Positions 1 through 11,149 of a stretch of 64,000 bases of DNA are shown here, piece by piece. The notes under the pieces were generated by a model. That model saw only the letters and a program-made list of their open reading frames with translations. It did not search any database and was not told where the DNA came from. The stretch is taken from positions 20,873,045 through 20,937,044 of the forward strand of contig OW203990.1 of assembly GCA_934047225.1 (NCBI GenBank), written 5' to 3'. The stretch comes from Ypsolopha sequella. Lineage: Eukaryota > Arthropoda > Insecta > Lepidoptera > Ypsolophidae. A program made the position numbers and the translations under genes. The stretch's first letter is position 1. Every line of letters begins with the position of its first letter.

Positions 1-717
1 TAAAGTTTATACTTAATACATAGACTAGTCTTGCTTTGCCCATGAGTCTGCCAATGCTAGATGAAAAAGTGTCCTCAGCTCTCTTTTATTTAATTTGTTT
101 CATTAAAAACATTCAGCGTGCAGAGCAGTACTATATTACTATATTATATACTATATAATATTTAGCCAGATTCAGATTCTTTATTTGCTTTAAACATAAT
201 ATGAATAAATATAATTTTAGCTGTATTAGGTTTTTATTTGTAGTTTTAACAATTATTTATGATAATAATAAAAAATAAACTTTATATTTTCGATATATTT
301 GATAAGGCCGAAATATATCGAAAATATAAAGCGTATTTTTTATTATAATCATATAATTGTTAAAACTTTAAACATAATACAGTTAGATTAAGAAGGAAAA
401 GATATAATATTTCACCATCAGTTTTAAAAAAATAGAAATCACCCAAAGTTTATTACCATATCACATAAAATCACCCAAGATCATTATTATACAGGATGTT
501 AGGATGATAACCTTGTTCTACCCATTAATATAAACAACTTACTATGGGGCCAACCCTAAAATCGCAAAAAATATATCAACAATATACATACAAACCTATT
601 TCCTCATCTTTGATTTTATACCCACTCTAGTCGCCGGTTGGTCTAGGGTTGGCCTCATAGTAAAAGTTGTTATAATAAATGATAGAAAAATATCAAACAT
701 TCAAATAATCTTCTAGT

Positions 718-980
718 TTTCGAGGTGGTGTCAGAGGTGTGTCCGAGCATGAACTGTAAATAGCAGCCCACAGACAGTCGTATACCCACGTTTCACCAAC
801 AATTATAACGTCCCAGTGGTGAGCCTTATCGCTCTACTTGGGGATAAATATGGACCCATAGTTTATAGGGCCTTCCGAAACACGCAGACGGAACACAAAT
901 GTGCCCCTTCCGGGATTAGAACCTGCGATCTCTGGATTAGTGGTCGAACCATTCGAACAACTAGACCCCAGAGGTGGGAT
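718..980 (-). mobile_element. tRNA-derived SINE, copy 1
   Basis: Read on the minus strand, the right part resembles a tRNA promoter: a B-box-like GGTTCTAATCCC follows an A-box-like stretch. The unrelated body lies to the left. The body (a 'GTGTCAGA(G/A)GTGT' block, then an ACGTC...GTGAGCC block) recurs at 15338, 46029 and 56283, so it is a dispersed family. The open frame across it is not a gene. This copy lies just upstream of the Testin PET exon, inside the preceding intron. Confidence 0.6.
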
Positions 981-1031
981 TTTATAAAAAAAAATAATCA
1001 AGCCCAATTTCCATGTTGTCTCTCCTTCTAG

Positions 1032-1190
1032 GTGTCAGAGTACATGTCATGTCTGGGTCCCCTGGCCCCGGTGTCAGGCTCGGCGGGTGCCAAGCGGCGA
1101 CGTGCGCAGCTCCGCACGCAGCTACCGCCGCACGATGTCGCACCCGAAGTGCGTGCACACGCCACCGATCAGGAGAAGTCTGAGCACACT
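1032..1190 (+). CDS. Tes: Testin exon: C-terminal half of PET domain
   Basis: Exon of 53 codons. The acceptor is a strong polypyrimidine tract ending TTCTAG at 1031; the donor is GTGAGT at 1191. It starts at a codon boundary (GTG TCA GAG) and ends at one (GAG CAC ACT). The peptide contains SEYMSCL, a GSAGAKRRR block and QLPPHD, the hallmark of PET domains. The GTG at 1032 is an internal codon, not a start. Confidence 0.88.
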
Positions 1191-4100
1191 GTGAGTATTG
1201 TTCTCGACTATCACCATTACTATGGTATACATGCTCTGCCAGGTATCAGCTGGCTTCCCTGGATTCAATGGATGTTGGCGATAAATCGGTAATGAGTGCT
1301 GAATAGCTAAAGCCTCAAATACTACCAAAAAATTGCTTGTCTCTCGGTTTCTTATACTTTGGAGAGTGCGCTCTACACGATCACGAATTACACGATTTTG
1401 CTTCCCATTGCCCTTGGTAGTACTACCGGAAAACTTGTGTTATAATAAATTATCCTTTGGAAAGGGGGAAATGATTAATTGATAACATTATACAGGTGAA
1501 TTTTTGAGACGGGACAGTAAGGGCAGGTACCTTAACCATTATAGTTACAGGAAAACGCTTTTAGGAGACTATCCATAAATTTTCATGATATTCTGAACTG
1601 TATTTACAGATTTTGGAAAAAATGTACAGTCAGCAAGAAAATGGTAATTTCAACCAAAAACTTTTTTTGATGCCAATCGATCCTGTTTCTTATAAGGATT
1701 AAAAGTCTCTACTGAACCGACTGAGGTTTGAGTACTAGAAATGTCAGAAATCGCAAAAAACTTTTCCCATACATTTGTACGGAAATACAGGGGGCATAAG
1801 ATAATTACAGTTTTTGTCAAGCTGGCCTCGTGGCTTACTGTACCTAGAAGCAAAAGCGCCTACCTAAGTAGACAATCATCATAGTTTAGAACTAAAACAA
1901 ATAATAATAAAATAAATCATTTTAATATGTATTTTAGACACAGACAAACATAACTTACATTTAGATGAAAATTCACCCTGTATACCGCTTTCGCAAGACG
2001 TAGTATTTTCCTTGATAACGTAAAGTCTAGTAATTCGTGATAAAGTCTTTCAAGTGTATGATGCAGTATACCGAGTGTAAATGCACTGCTATCTTTAAAT
2101 TAAACTATAAAACTTAACTAATCATGCTGAAGAGCTTTCTCAAAGAAACATACCCGCAAAGGGAATAAACTGTTTTCCTCTTCGTCAGAAACTTCAAATA
2201 CTTACTGTAGATTTTGTATGGGAAAGTATAATTTTTTAGGGATCCGTGGTACCTAAAAGGTACAAGGAAACTTCATGGTGAGACTCCGTTGTCCGTCCGT
2301 ATGTCACAGTTTCATAACTTTAGCACCGTTATAGATAAAGACTTGAAATTTGGCACAAAAATGTCATTATTTTGGCCACATAAGATTGTTTAAAAACAAT
2401 ATTCAAAATATTTCCTATACAAAAAACAGAACAAAAATCCTAAAAATACAATATGGGTATCAAATTGTAGATATTAAAGAGCTGATCGTAAAAATATAAC
2501 TTCATTTATAACTATATTTACTGGTACTGATTTCGACAAATCTTTGAAAAACCACAAAAAATATATTATATATCCTCTTACGTAGGGGGGAGGGCTTATT
2601 TCCGAAACTGGTGGACCGAAAAAAATGTTGATTATACCTAGGTCATAACTGGCCAATGAGCGGTTTTCCAGACTAACCTTGATCAAGCTTTCAGAGGTAA
2701 ACACAGATGGCGTTACCCTGCTTTCAAGTGTCAAAAAGCAAAGATTATGTTTTAATCTGTGGGCAGCAAGATAAAAATCGTCAATTCAATTGTTAAATCC
2801 AACAACACCCTTCACAAAGACATTCCTATTTTGCTGTGTTTATATTGTGTTGTTTTCTATCTGTATTAATTACGTTAATAGCTTGGTATTACATTCAACT
2901 TTCAACATGGTCAGCACATGCGTTGTAGCTAATTGTAAAAATATAGGAACACTCAGTTTAACTAATTACGGAAAGAACAATCTTAGCAATAATACATTTG
3001 AGGCATGGATTGATCATAAAAAACAAAGAAGCAAAGAAGAAGTGTCAAAATCATAAGAATCCAGTGTTGCCAGAAAGACATTTTTTGACACTTTTAGTAC
3101 AGGCTGCGCCATCTATTGAGTCGTTCGGTACTACTTTTTCTTTTTTAATTTGACTTTGAAAACCCCTCATTACAAGAAAACTAGCGATTTAAAAAAGTTC
3201 AACACAAATGACAAATATTTAAAAAAAAGTAAACTAAATAAAAAAAGCAACAGGTTGTGTCGGAGATACAGCCGTATAATATATTATTAAAGCGAATACT
3301 TCTTGCCATTTGCCATCATGTTCAGCTTTGGGAAAGCATTGTTGTTTTCTTGTACCGTTTTGGACCATTAACATTTGCAAAAAACTTATTTCCATCTAGG
3401 TCCGTTGCACGGGTTGCACCACATATGATGATACGACACATTTTCTCATTTCGCATAAATCGCATAATTCGCATTCAAATTCAAATAGTTTATTTTGCAA
3501 AGTAGGTATGTATAATACACTTTTTAATACACTATTAAACACTAATACACTAATTCATCATTAAGCATAAATAATTATGTAAACTTCCTGATAGTAGCGC
3601 GCGCATTAAGCTTACGGAGTCGTCTCAATTTTTTTATTATTGCGATCAATAACAAATAATGAACGATTAAAAACGTAGCAATCTGTAATATGAAATTAAT
3701 TAATCCTTCGTCAAAAATAAAAGGAAAGAAGTCCCCGGTCAAAATACTCTTATTGTCAAGCACTAAATAGGAAAATGCCTTGATCTGCGGAATTATTTCC
3801 TGAAGTCGATCACGGAAGTGACGTACAAGTTCTGAATTGGGCCCCATGGCCCCATACGAGGCGCGACTAAAGAAGCATTCGCTTCAAAAATATTTTATAT
3901 TATACAATATGGGTATCAAATTGTAGGTGCTAACTGAACAGAACCATTCTGTTATCGTGAACGTGAATATGCATAAAAGATGTCACGCTCGAATAAAAAT
4001 GAAAAAAATATTTTCTAGAAGTTCCAATGTAATCCTCAACCAAGGAGTACAGTCAACAAAAGAGATGGGTAAACAGGCCCACGCAACACTTTGATCCTAA

Positions 4101-5991
4101 TACCTACAAGTGAGTGATTGATGAGATGAGGAAAACTTTGTCAATACTTACACACATGCACTATTGATTAAGTATTCTTCATTTCATTAATCGCTCGTCA
4201 ATGTGTTTGCGTTGAACCTGGTTCCTTATCTCTTTTGTTGACCGTACATGCCAAATGATAACTCAGTCGGCCTAGCCGTTTTCAAGTATAACGCCCACAA
4301 ACGAACAGAACAGCTTCGCAATAAGGGCTTCCGTGAATACTAATTGAATGTACCATGTTTCTCTCTGTTTTCAGGAATACATAACCCGCATCAAGGACCA
4401 TGTCGTTGGTATGGGAAATGTCGTCAGAGTTGGCCCACTTCAAAATGGCGAAGTATATTCAGTAGAGAGCAGCAAATCTCACACTGCCACTCCAAAGTCG
4501 TATGCTCTACCCCTGAAAATATCCAACATATCCAGAGGTGTGAAGTACAATACTGTGCCGAAAAATGCGTCGGATAAAAAGCTCGTTTTGGACTCCCAAG
4601 GAAATATCGTGAGCAGCGCCGCCAATCTGCCGGATTATAAGTCAAGTCCGATACTGAGTCGCATTGTTAAAGATAAGCTACATGTAATGCGCATCGAATC
4701 AGACCGTATCAAGAGCGCTGTAGAACACGGGCCAGTCTATGACAAACTATTCAAACGCTTGGCTGATTTGAATATGCCTGTACATTCTGATGTTTACCTG
4801 CAACCCATCCAGCTCTTCCGTGACGAATACAATAAAAATCCTCAGTTTAAAGACGAAACAAACGAATTTGCGAGTCAAGCTCTCGGCGCCTACGTGATGC
4901 CAGATTTATGGTCGACGAGTAATAACAATATAATAGGTGCGGCCAAGTTTTTGGACAGCAGAATCCAGAAGGGAACGATCTTCGCTCCGAACGGTGAAAT
5001 ATGGAGCTGGAAACATGAGCCTACTACTCCGGAAACCAGCGGAACCATCTGCTCAACCAAAATCAATCCTCAATATTCTACAACGACTAATACGACTAAT
5101 CAAGTTGAGCCTCAACAGACGGCACCTTTACGAGAATATCTTAGAACCCATTCTGATGAAGATGGCCCACCACCGCTGCCCAACTACCACACATATCCTG
5201 GTGCTATCCCGCCGACAGCCGGTTCGAGCGAATGGAAACAGCAGCATAACGACAACAGTCCCCCCGCCATCGATAGCAGCGGTTATTCCGGCTCGCCACA
5301 AGATTTCACTGCCGACTACGGCGAGCAAATCGATCCCATAATCGACCAGCTTACCGACATGACATTGAGTCCAGCAGAAATTGAATTCAACCGCAAACTG
5401 TACAACGAAGGGGTCCCGTGCCAGCGCTGCAAGAAATCCATGTTCGCTGGTGAAGTAGCCGTTAAGGCCGAGAGAGCTGGACAAGAGGCTATTTGGCATC
5501 CGCAATGTTTCACTTGCGTCCAATGCGGCGAGCTCTTGGCCGATCTCGTATACTTCTTTTACAAAGGAGAGATCTATTGCGCGAGAGATCTGGCCAACGT
5601 ACTGGAAGTGCCTCGGTGCGCGGGCTGCGACGAGTTGATCTTCACGCGTCCATACACTGCCGCTGAAGGGAGGGCTTTCCACGTCCAGCATTTTTGTTGT
5701 TATCATTGCGACGCGCCTCTGGGGGGTCAGAAGTATGTGCCAGATGACAAGACAGGGCTGCCTGTGTGTTTGCCATGCTATGATCAGTTTTACGCGGAGC
5801 GTTGTCGTGCGTGCGGGGGTGTGATCGGTCCTGAACAGCAGGGAGTTTCTTGGAGCAACATGCACTGGCATGCAGATTGCTTTATTTGTTCAGGTCGAAT
5901 GTGCGGTAAGAGTTTGTTGAGCGGTCGGTTCGTTGTAAAACAAGAGATGCCTTTCTGCAGCGTGCCGTGTGTTCAGAGTAGAATCAAGTAA
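1032..5991 (+). CDS. Tes: Testin-like PET/LIM protein, 3' two exons (gene enters from the left)
   Basis: Testins are cytoskeletal adaptors at focal adhesions and cell contacts; the PET domain can fold back on the LIM zinc fingers. Two exons are visible, 1032-1190 and 4375-5991, joined phase 0 to phase 0 across a 3184-bp intron. The joined frame gives 591 residues to a TAA stop. The first exon carries the C-terminal half of a PET domain (RRRAQLRTQLPPHD) and the second continues with DHVVGMGNVV, as in Testin and Prickle PET domains. A low-complexity linker of about 300 residues follows, then three LIM domains at the C-terminus. The LIM sequence (AERAGQEAIWHPQCF, PRCAGCDELIF) is closer to Testin than to Prickle. 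Vertebrate Testin is about 420 residues, so this linker is unusually long. The N-terminal PET half and the start codon are outside the window. Confidence 0.9.
2228..3250 (+). repeat. Dispersed 1-kb repeat 'R', copy a, interrupted
   Basis: Shares blocks with 16040-17840, 33140-33930 and (inverted) 39880-40700: a 'GTCCGTCCGTATGTCACAG' block, 'AAAGACTTGAAATTTGGC', 'TCAAATTGTAG', and 'GGTGGACCGAAAAA'. The copy is broken by a MITE at 2656-3170 and resumes at 3171. A last piece (AATATGGGTATCAAATTGTA) reappears at 3899, so a second insertion probably occupies 3250-3890. Other copies end with a block reading 'GACTCGCACTTGACCGGTTT'. Class unknown; it lies in the Testin intron. Confidence 0.7.
2656..3170. 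mobile_element. MITE with ATGAGSGGTTTTC TIRs, THAP-like remnant
   Basis: Ends are ATGAGCGGTTTTC and, inverted, ATGAGGGGTTTTC. The element interrupts repeat R: comparing with 40240-40270 (inverted copy) shows the host sequence continuing on both sides. The flanking dinucleotide is TA on the right, AA or CA on the left, consistent with a decayed TA target site. Inside, an ATG at 2907 opens a frame MVSTCVVANCKN, which has the C-x4-C spacing at the start of THAP zinc fingers; this is only suggestive. The TIR resembles the element at 12021-12545. Confidence 0.65.
3250..3890. mobile_element. Probable insertion inside repeat R, class unknown
   Basis: Repeat R stops near 3249 and resumes near 3890. 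Within the interval, AAGCGAATACTTCTT at about 3290 is matched inverted by AAGAAGCATTCGCTT at about 3870, suggesting TIRs of about 15 bp. A 90-residue minus-strand frame (3575-3847) with a hydrophobic stretch has no recognisable family. Part of a LINE-like tail (TTTGCAAAGTAGG at about 3496) is also present. No clear TSD. Confidence 0.4.
4375..5991 (+). CDS. Tes: Testin terminal exon: linker and three LIM domains
   Basis: The acceptor is TGTTTTCAG at 4366-4374, so the upstream in-frame ATG at 4348 lies in the intron and is not the start. The exon finishes the PET domain, runs through a Ser/Thr/Pro/Gln-rich linker, then three LIM zinc fingers. LIM1 is about 5419-5594 (CQRC, WHPQC, CVQC, YCARD). 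LIM2 is about 5617-5790 (CAGC, HVQHFCC, CLPC). LIM3 is about 5803-5980 (CRAC, HWHADC, CSVPC); its second finger has C-x4-C (CSGRMC) in place of C-x2-C, so zinc spacing there is atypical. The protein ends RIK and TAA. Confidence 0.92.
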   Translation, partial: EYITRIKDHVVGMGNVVRVGPLQNGEVYSVESSKSHTATPKSYALPLKISNISRGVKYNTVPKNASDKKLVLDSQGNIVSSAANLPDYKSSPILSRIVKDKLHVMRIESDRIKSAVEHGPVYDKLFKRLADLNMPVHSDVYLQPIQLFRDEYNKNPQFKDETNEFASQALGAYVMPDLWSTSNNNIIGAAKFLDSRIQKGTIFAPNGEIWSWKHEPTTPETSGTICSTKINPQYSTTTNTTNQVEPQQTAPLREYLRTHSDEDGPPPLPNYHTYPGAIPPTAGSSEWKQQHNDNSPPAIDSSGYSGSPQDFTADYGEQIDPIIDQLTDMTLSPAEIEFNRKLYNEGVPCQRCKKSMFAGEVAVKAERAGQEAIWHPQCFTCVQCGELLADLVYFFYKGEIYCARDLANVLEVPRCAGCDELIFTRPYTAAEGRAFHVQHFCCYHCDAPLGGQKYVPDDKTGLPVCLPCYDQFYAERCRACGGVIGPEQQGVSWSNMHWHADCFICSGRMCGKSLLSGRFVVKQEMPFCSVPCVQSRIK

Positions 5992-6660
5992 ATATTATGA
6001 AGCGTAATGTAACAGCATGTTGTAAGTATTTTTGTATTCAAAGAGAAAAACTATTTTTGATGTATTAATTTAATGAAGCTTTGTACTTCAATAGAGTAAA
6101 TGGGAAGGTAAAATTAAATAATATTTATAAGATTGTAACGAAAATGTGCCAAATATACCTACACTACATACTTGAGTAATGTTGTCGTATTCGATATTGT
6201 AGACGCTTTTTCTTGTCACAAAGTGCAATTTTATTAGAAATGCCTTCTAAAGTTTATAGACTTACATTCCTGTATTAAAATAGGTTATTTTATAAATAAG
6301 TAACTACTAAATGCATTTTTACGCCTTAAATGTGTTGGTAAAATAGATAAAATATACATGCATACACTACTTTGTAGTCATTATTAGACATAAGTTGTTG
6401 TATTTTTGATATTATTAACAGAGGGACCAAAATGTTCATGAATAGGATGGCTAAAATGTTATAATATGATGACATGTGATATTGTACTCAGAATAAAATA
6501 GACATTCCTTTTAGGTGCCATTATACTTATATTAATGCAATATTATATATTTTTTGAAAAATATATTTTTATGGATAAAAAAATATATCTTTGATATTCC
6601 TAATTATCATACATTTAGGTATAATAGTTATTTGTGCAACAAGATAATAAAGATTTTTTT
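5992..6660 (+). other. Testin 3' UTR and downstream AT-rich DNA
   Basis: No reading frame of interest. Candidate polyadenylation signals AATAAA occur at 6492-6497 and 6646-6651. The true cleavage site cannot be read from the sequence. From 6660 to 7296 I see only AT-rich DNA with no recognisable feature. Confidence 0.5.
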
Positions 6661-7296
6661 TGTTTTTTTGTTGCGAGTGCCGAGTTTGAATCCCGAGCAA
6701 GCGAAGGATTTTATTCTAAGTTAGAATCCTGAGCGTGGTGAGGGATTCAAAGGCACAAGAAACAGAATAAATTTGCTCTCATGTGACACATACAACTTTT
6801 CACCTCACTAGCGAGAAAACACATATGTAATAACACCATCTTTTCGAACGAACTTCAATCAGAAGAAATCAATGGTTTTTTTTTCTTAAAACAATACACC
6901 ATATAAAAATATTGCACATAAAATAAAATGTAAGTAGTGTTAATTGAATCCCAAAAGCCGCAACAATACGAAAATCTTTGATAAACCGACCGAAAACGCA
7001 AAACATGACCATTACGCGGGCGTTTTACTCTATTTATCCGTTTCCGGGAGAAGTTAATTTGTTTATACCACTGATGAAGTCTAGCAATACAATACATGGA
7101 CATATTTTGCAATAAAAAATGAGAGTTCTTTTTTGTGCCGATTCAAAGCGAACGTACCGAGAACTAAAATTGATACTTGTTTGTTATAGTGGATACCGTC
7201 ATTTTCTCATCTTTATTATTAGTTCCGAGTACACTCACGTGACTCACTGTAGCGAACAGCACCAAAATGTCGATAATCAAATTTTATCATTATCTG

Positions 7297-7527
7297 CCCC
7301 CCTATTCTGTATCTTTGGTTGCCAATTGGACTGGGTGCCTATCATCAAAAACATAGATAAAAACTGAACTTTCAAAGTTGTCTTTAGTGGGTATTGAACT
7401 ATTTACGAACTGTGTCGTCACTTCAAGTGCGAACATATCCTTAGACAATCGGAATTCGATAGTATATCTATGTTTTTGATGACAGACACCCAGTTAAGTT
7501 GGCAACTTGAGATACATAATAGGCCCG
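7297..7527. mobile_element. 231-bp MITE with 3-bp CTG target duplication
   Basis: Long imperfect TIRs (about 65 bp): CCCCCCTATTCTGTATCT on the left, GGGCCTATTATGTATCT inverted on the right, then TTGCCAACT(T/G)GAC(T/A)GGGTG. Flanked by CTG at 7294-7296 and 7528-7530. A second copy of the same length (58821-59051) is flanked by CAG. CWG 3-bp duplications fit PIF/Harbinger-type transposition, but no transposase is present, so this is inference. Confidence 0.8.
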
Positions 7528-7771
7528 CTGGTTGTCAATAGCCAGCGTGGCTACAACAGAACTATAGTTCTGTGTGGCTACTTTGTATGGTACGGATTCC
7601 ATACACATTGGGAGGCCATACATAGGATTTCGAGAAGTTTACCTTGTCAATGGTATCCGACAAGCTGTGAGGCTGTGTATAGCCTCCCAAAGTGTATAGA
7701 ATTCATATAGAGTGAAAGAGATAGCCGCCATCTTGATGTTTGCCGTCTCTCTTTCTCTTGAGCAAAGGATA

Positions 7772-9610
7772 TCAGCAATTTTCAAATTTTGTGCCCATTA
7801 CACTTCGATGCATGTCCCGAGGTTTAATATTTTTAAATCTCAAGTTTCAGTTGCGGAAATTACACAATGTGGACACTAATCGATAATGTAATTCATAATT
7901 TTAAAAGAACACTAAAAATATTTAAAAAATATGTTAAATATTACTTTTTATTACTGCATAAACATGAAGTTAAGATTTTTAGTTGTATGGAGAAGGGATT
8001 GTCCCCAAATCAGCTAAGCTTGTACAACATTAAATTTTACGAAAAATATGTACCATAGGAATGTGTGTGAATGATGTCAACCTTAAGACGTGATTAGGGG
8101 AAGCATTTTATTACATTTCTTTACACTTTAAAGGGTAAATACCTTTATTATTAGTTTTAATAAATTGTCCCTGAAAGTGTCCTCATGGTTACTGTCTTTT
8201 CATTTACCAATGTTTTGATGCCAAATATTATAAAACTGAACGAAGTTTTCTGTGTTATTTTTATAATGGCAACACCCAGCAATCAGACTAGCCGTCGCCA
8301 TTTTGATTTATTCAGTCCAAAACAAGTTGCAAGGTCGTCTATTATTTTGATGTGATATTTTAATTTTGTTGTTCTGTTCAGTTACCAACATATCTCGGTA
8401 AGTAAAAAATATTTCAATTACGACTATTTAGTATTTTGTAACAGTATTTACATTCCATAATTTTTTATAAGAAACTTTGTAGTTTTCCAATTTCATTGTA
8501 CCAAGATAAATATTTAAATTTGCCAAGGTACAGTTTAAGTTACGTCTCTTCAGTTATTTTTCTCTAGTAACTTATAAGGGGACGAGAAAGTAACTGAATG
8601 GACATCTTTAGGGCCTGTTTACGTTGTTTAAATGTGAAGTTTTGTTTTGTTTGTCTGTCTGTCTGTAGAAATAAAAAATATATATATCTTATGATAAGTC
8701 TCATAAAAAAGTAATTAAAAAATTCAAAACATTTATTTTGTAATATAGATATAAAGCATACACATATTACACGTTCAAAGTAATTACATTATTACAATAT
8801 GAAATTTGAAAAAAAAAATGTATTTTCGACACACCCTAATGTACACTCATATGTTTACTGGTAATATATTTTGCAAATTTTTATAAAGTTTTTATAACGT
8901 ATATTCAGAAAATCTTTGTTCATAAGTTGTTTTTCTTTTTTTTTTCAGGTGTATCTAAAAAGAAACTTGACTACTTGATTAAATAAGAACATTAAAATTA
9001 TTGTTTTTTATTCCATTGTAAATAAAGGTTTACAATGTCTTTTCAGTTACCATTGTGTCCATTCAGTTATTGTCCCCATAAAAAGATGTTGTTTAAAATA
9101 GAATTAAAAATCAAATATTCAATATCATTCAAACAGAATAAGTAAAAAATATAAAAATTATATTCTTAGATCAAAATAAATTAATAATACACAATTTTTC
9201 CCACCAGTTAGAGTGAAAATGAAACTTTCCAAAACTAAAATTGTAGAAAGGTAACTGAATGATATATAATAAAAATTTCTCTAGAAATTTATTCTAAACA
9301 TATCTTATTTTTTATTGTATCTTATTTAATTGTATATTTGGATTATATAATAAATTTCTGTAGAATAAATTTCAATTACTGAACCGATTTTTGGGTGTAT
9401 GAAGATGGTAACTTAACGGAAAATAAATCTCTACCTTTCCTGTAAAAATTTTTTTTTTTAATAAGTTCTGTTTATAATCATAATTTTAGACCACTTTTCA
9501 GAAAATATAAAATTTAAGTATCTCATTTCATCAAAGAAAATATAAAAAATTGACTATTTCTTAATTAACTTATTTTTTAGAAGGTGGGCACAAAATTTGA
9601 AAATTGCTGA
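7772..9610. mobile_element. 1.84-kb non-autonomous DNA transposon with 26-bp TIRs
   Basis: TIR TCAGCAATTTTCAAATTTTG... begins at 7772; its inverted copy ends at 9610. TA flanks both ends (7770-7771, 9611-9612). The interior is AT-rich with no long frame. A motif 'TTCAGTTAC' or its complement 'GTAACTGAA' recurs about eight times (for example 8383, 8590, 9043, 9250). Possible transposase-binding sites or the remains of an exon-intron structure (GGTAAGT near 8398, TTTTCAG near 8948). Class unknown beyond a TA target. Confidence 0.75.
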
Positions 9611-9917
9611 TATGGAGTTTCTGAACAATTCGCAGCGTTCTTAAAGTCGATTTTGCTCAGTTTTTATGCAACAAAGGCGCGCTTTTCGAGCTAGTGAGTG
9701 AAAACTTAAGTATTTCCCTGTTTGCTTTGCATGGATAATTCATAGTTGACTTGAGATGTACTTTAAGATTTTTTTTAAATAAGCAAAGTTAGAGCAAAAC
9801 TGCTGAAAATTATCACTTTAGTAGTGGACTCCCATAATAGTACAAGATTAATTAATATGCCCTCATTTGTGGTCAAAGCATAGCTTGATTTTGTAGAATC
9901 TCTTTATTTGTGTATTT

Positions 9918-10677
9918 CAAGGGCAGATCCAGGATTTGATTCAAGGGGCAGCCATTCTTATTTCATATCTAGGTTTATCACAAAGTCAAAAAAAAGTAAT
10001 ATTTTAGGCGACTGAAAGCCCTTTGCCCTTTTGGCAAACCTATCTTTACCTTATTTACTCAGTGCCGGTTTTAGCATTGACGGCGCCCCCTATCTGTTTC
10101 CTAAATTATTCATGTGCAAAAAAGGAAAAAAAACAAGGAAAAGATTATTTCAATCTTCAATCATGACCATTTATTCAATCTTCAATCATGATAATTTTAC
10201 TTTTCTTGCCTTTCTATTAGCAAACTCCTTTATTACACCGAAATCTATGTTTTCTGCCATTTCATTTTCGATTGATAGAGTTGCAGAGTTTGTCAATCTA
10301 GATTGAGATAATGTCGATCGCAGATATGTCTTAATCAACTTCAGCTTGGAAAAACTTCTATCCCCACTTGCAACGGTTACAGGTATGGTGATCAATATGC
10401 TATCGCTAATGCTATCCATATGTTTGGAAACAGTTCTTGTATATTGCGATCTTTAATAAAATTTAAAATATAGATAGGAGTAACATCATCTCGATCAGGC
10501 AAAAAAGATTTGAGACTTATGAGTTCATCACACAACAAATAACCATCTATATCTGATTTCGACCCCACAGTTAATTTGCAACTACGCTTGCCGCGCCATC
10601 CCGTGATCCAAACTGACGAGGGGGCACTGGCACCCTGGTACAAATGAAAGGAATTCCTGCCTGTATCCGCCAATCAT
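9918..10677 (-). mobile_element. hAT transposon, 760-bp deletion derivative
   Basis: Exact 8-bp TSD GTGTATTT at 9910-9917 and 10678-10685. Left end CAAGGGCAGATCCAGG; right end read inward ATGATTGGCGGATACAGG. Same end sequences as 63181-63896. It keeps only the 3' part of a transposase gene on the minus strand (10186-10673). Confidence 0.85.
10186..10673 (-). pseudogene. hAT transposase C-terminal (dimerisation) fragment, frameshifted
   Basis: The minus-strand frame 10392-10673 ends in NIQELFPNIWIALAI. The frame 10186-10419 continues with ITIPVTVASGDRSFSKLKLI, followed by TYLRSTLSQSRL and FANRKARK. Together these are the C-terminal hAT dimerisation region of the kind found in ZMYM1-like transposases (PVTVASGERSFSKLK). 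The two halves are in different frames, so at least one frameshift is present, and the N-terminal zinc finger and most of the catalytic core are missing. Dead gene inside the hAT element 9918-10677. Confidence 0.85.
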
Positions 10678-11149
10678 GTGTATTTTGATAATCTTTTGGT
10701 CTTGAGTGAAAGTGTGTGTAGTAAACTTATGAGTTTGCTACACACACATTCACTTGTACGGCAGCCCAAGTTAAAGCTCCCTATTTGTAAGAAATGGCTA
10801 TGTCTCCTCAATAAGAAATAGCAACAGGTAGCTTATTGCTGGCTGTATGTATTATAGCTGGTGTTCACACATGGGTTTTTAAGTCAAATAAAACAACAAA
10901 GCAATGAGTTATTACTATAATATAACTGTTAAATTACAAAACTGTAGGTTGATTTATTATTACAAGCAATAAGACTCATTTACGCCCATTGCACTTAACA
11001 ATATCTTCAACGTGGATCAATTCTGACCATCAAAGTGATCTATAACAAGAAAGTATAATTAAATGCATGGATTTCTAAGGCTCAACAACCTTTGTAAATG
11101 AGATACTTGGGGTGTTAAAATTTAAAGCATTTTTTTAGAATTTTCGTTT
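10678..11149. other. Intergenic, includes Pfdn6 3' flank
   Basis: Short inverted piece AGTAAACTTATGAGTTTGCT near 10722 (palindromic). No frame or repeat assignment. The 3' UTR of the minus-strand prefoldin gene runs into this stretch; a minus-strand AATAAA lies near 10950. Confidence 0.3.

Noticed and set aside
816..1031. 71-residue plus-strand frame before the PET exon
   Set aside because: It lies across a SINE and crosses the intron acceptor; the peptide is the antisense of a tRNA-like sequence.
3575..3847. 90-residue minus frame with a membrane-like stretch
   Set aside because: No family resemblance; it sits in a probable mobile insert in an intron and its composition is that of AT-rich DNA.
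4348..4374. ATG at 4348 as the Testin start
   Set aside because: A good acceptor ends at 4374 and the upstream PET exon joins in phase; the extra nine residues do not fit PET.
5128..5871. 247-residue minus frame opposite Testin
   Set aside because: Shadow of the conserved LIM coding frame.
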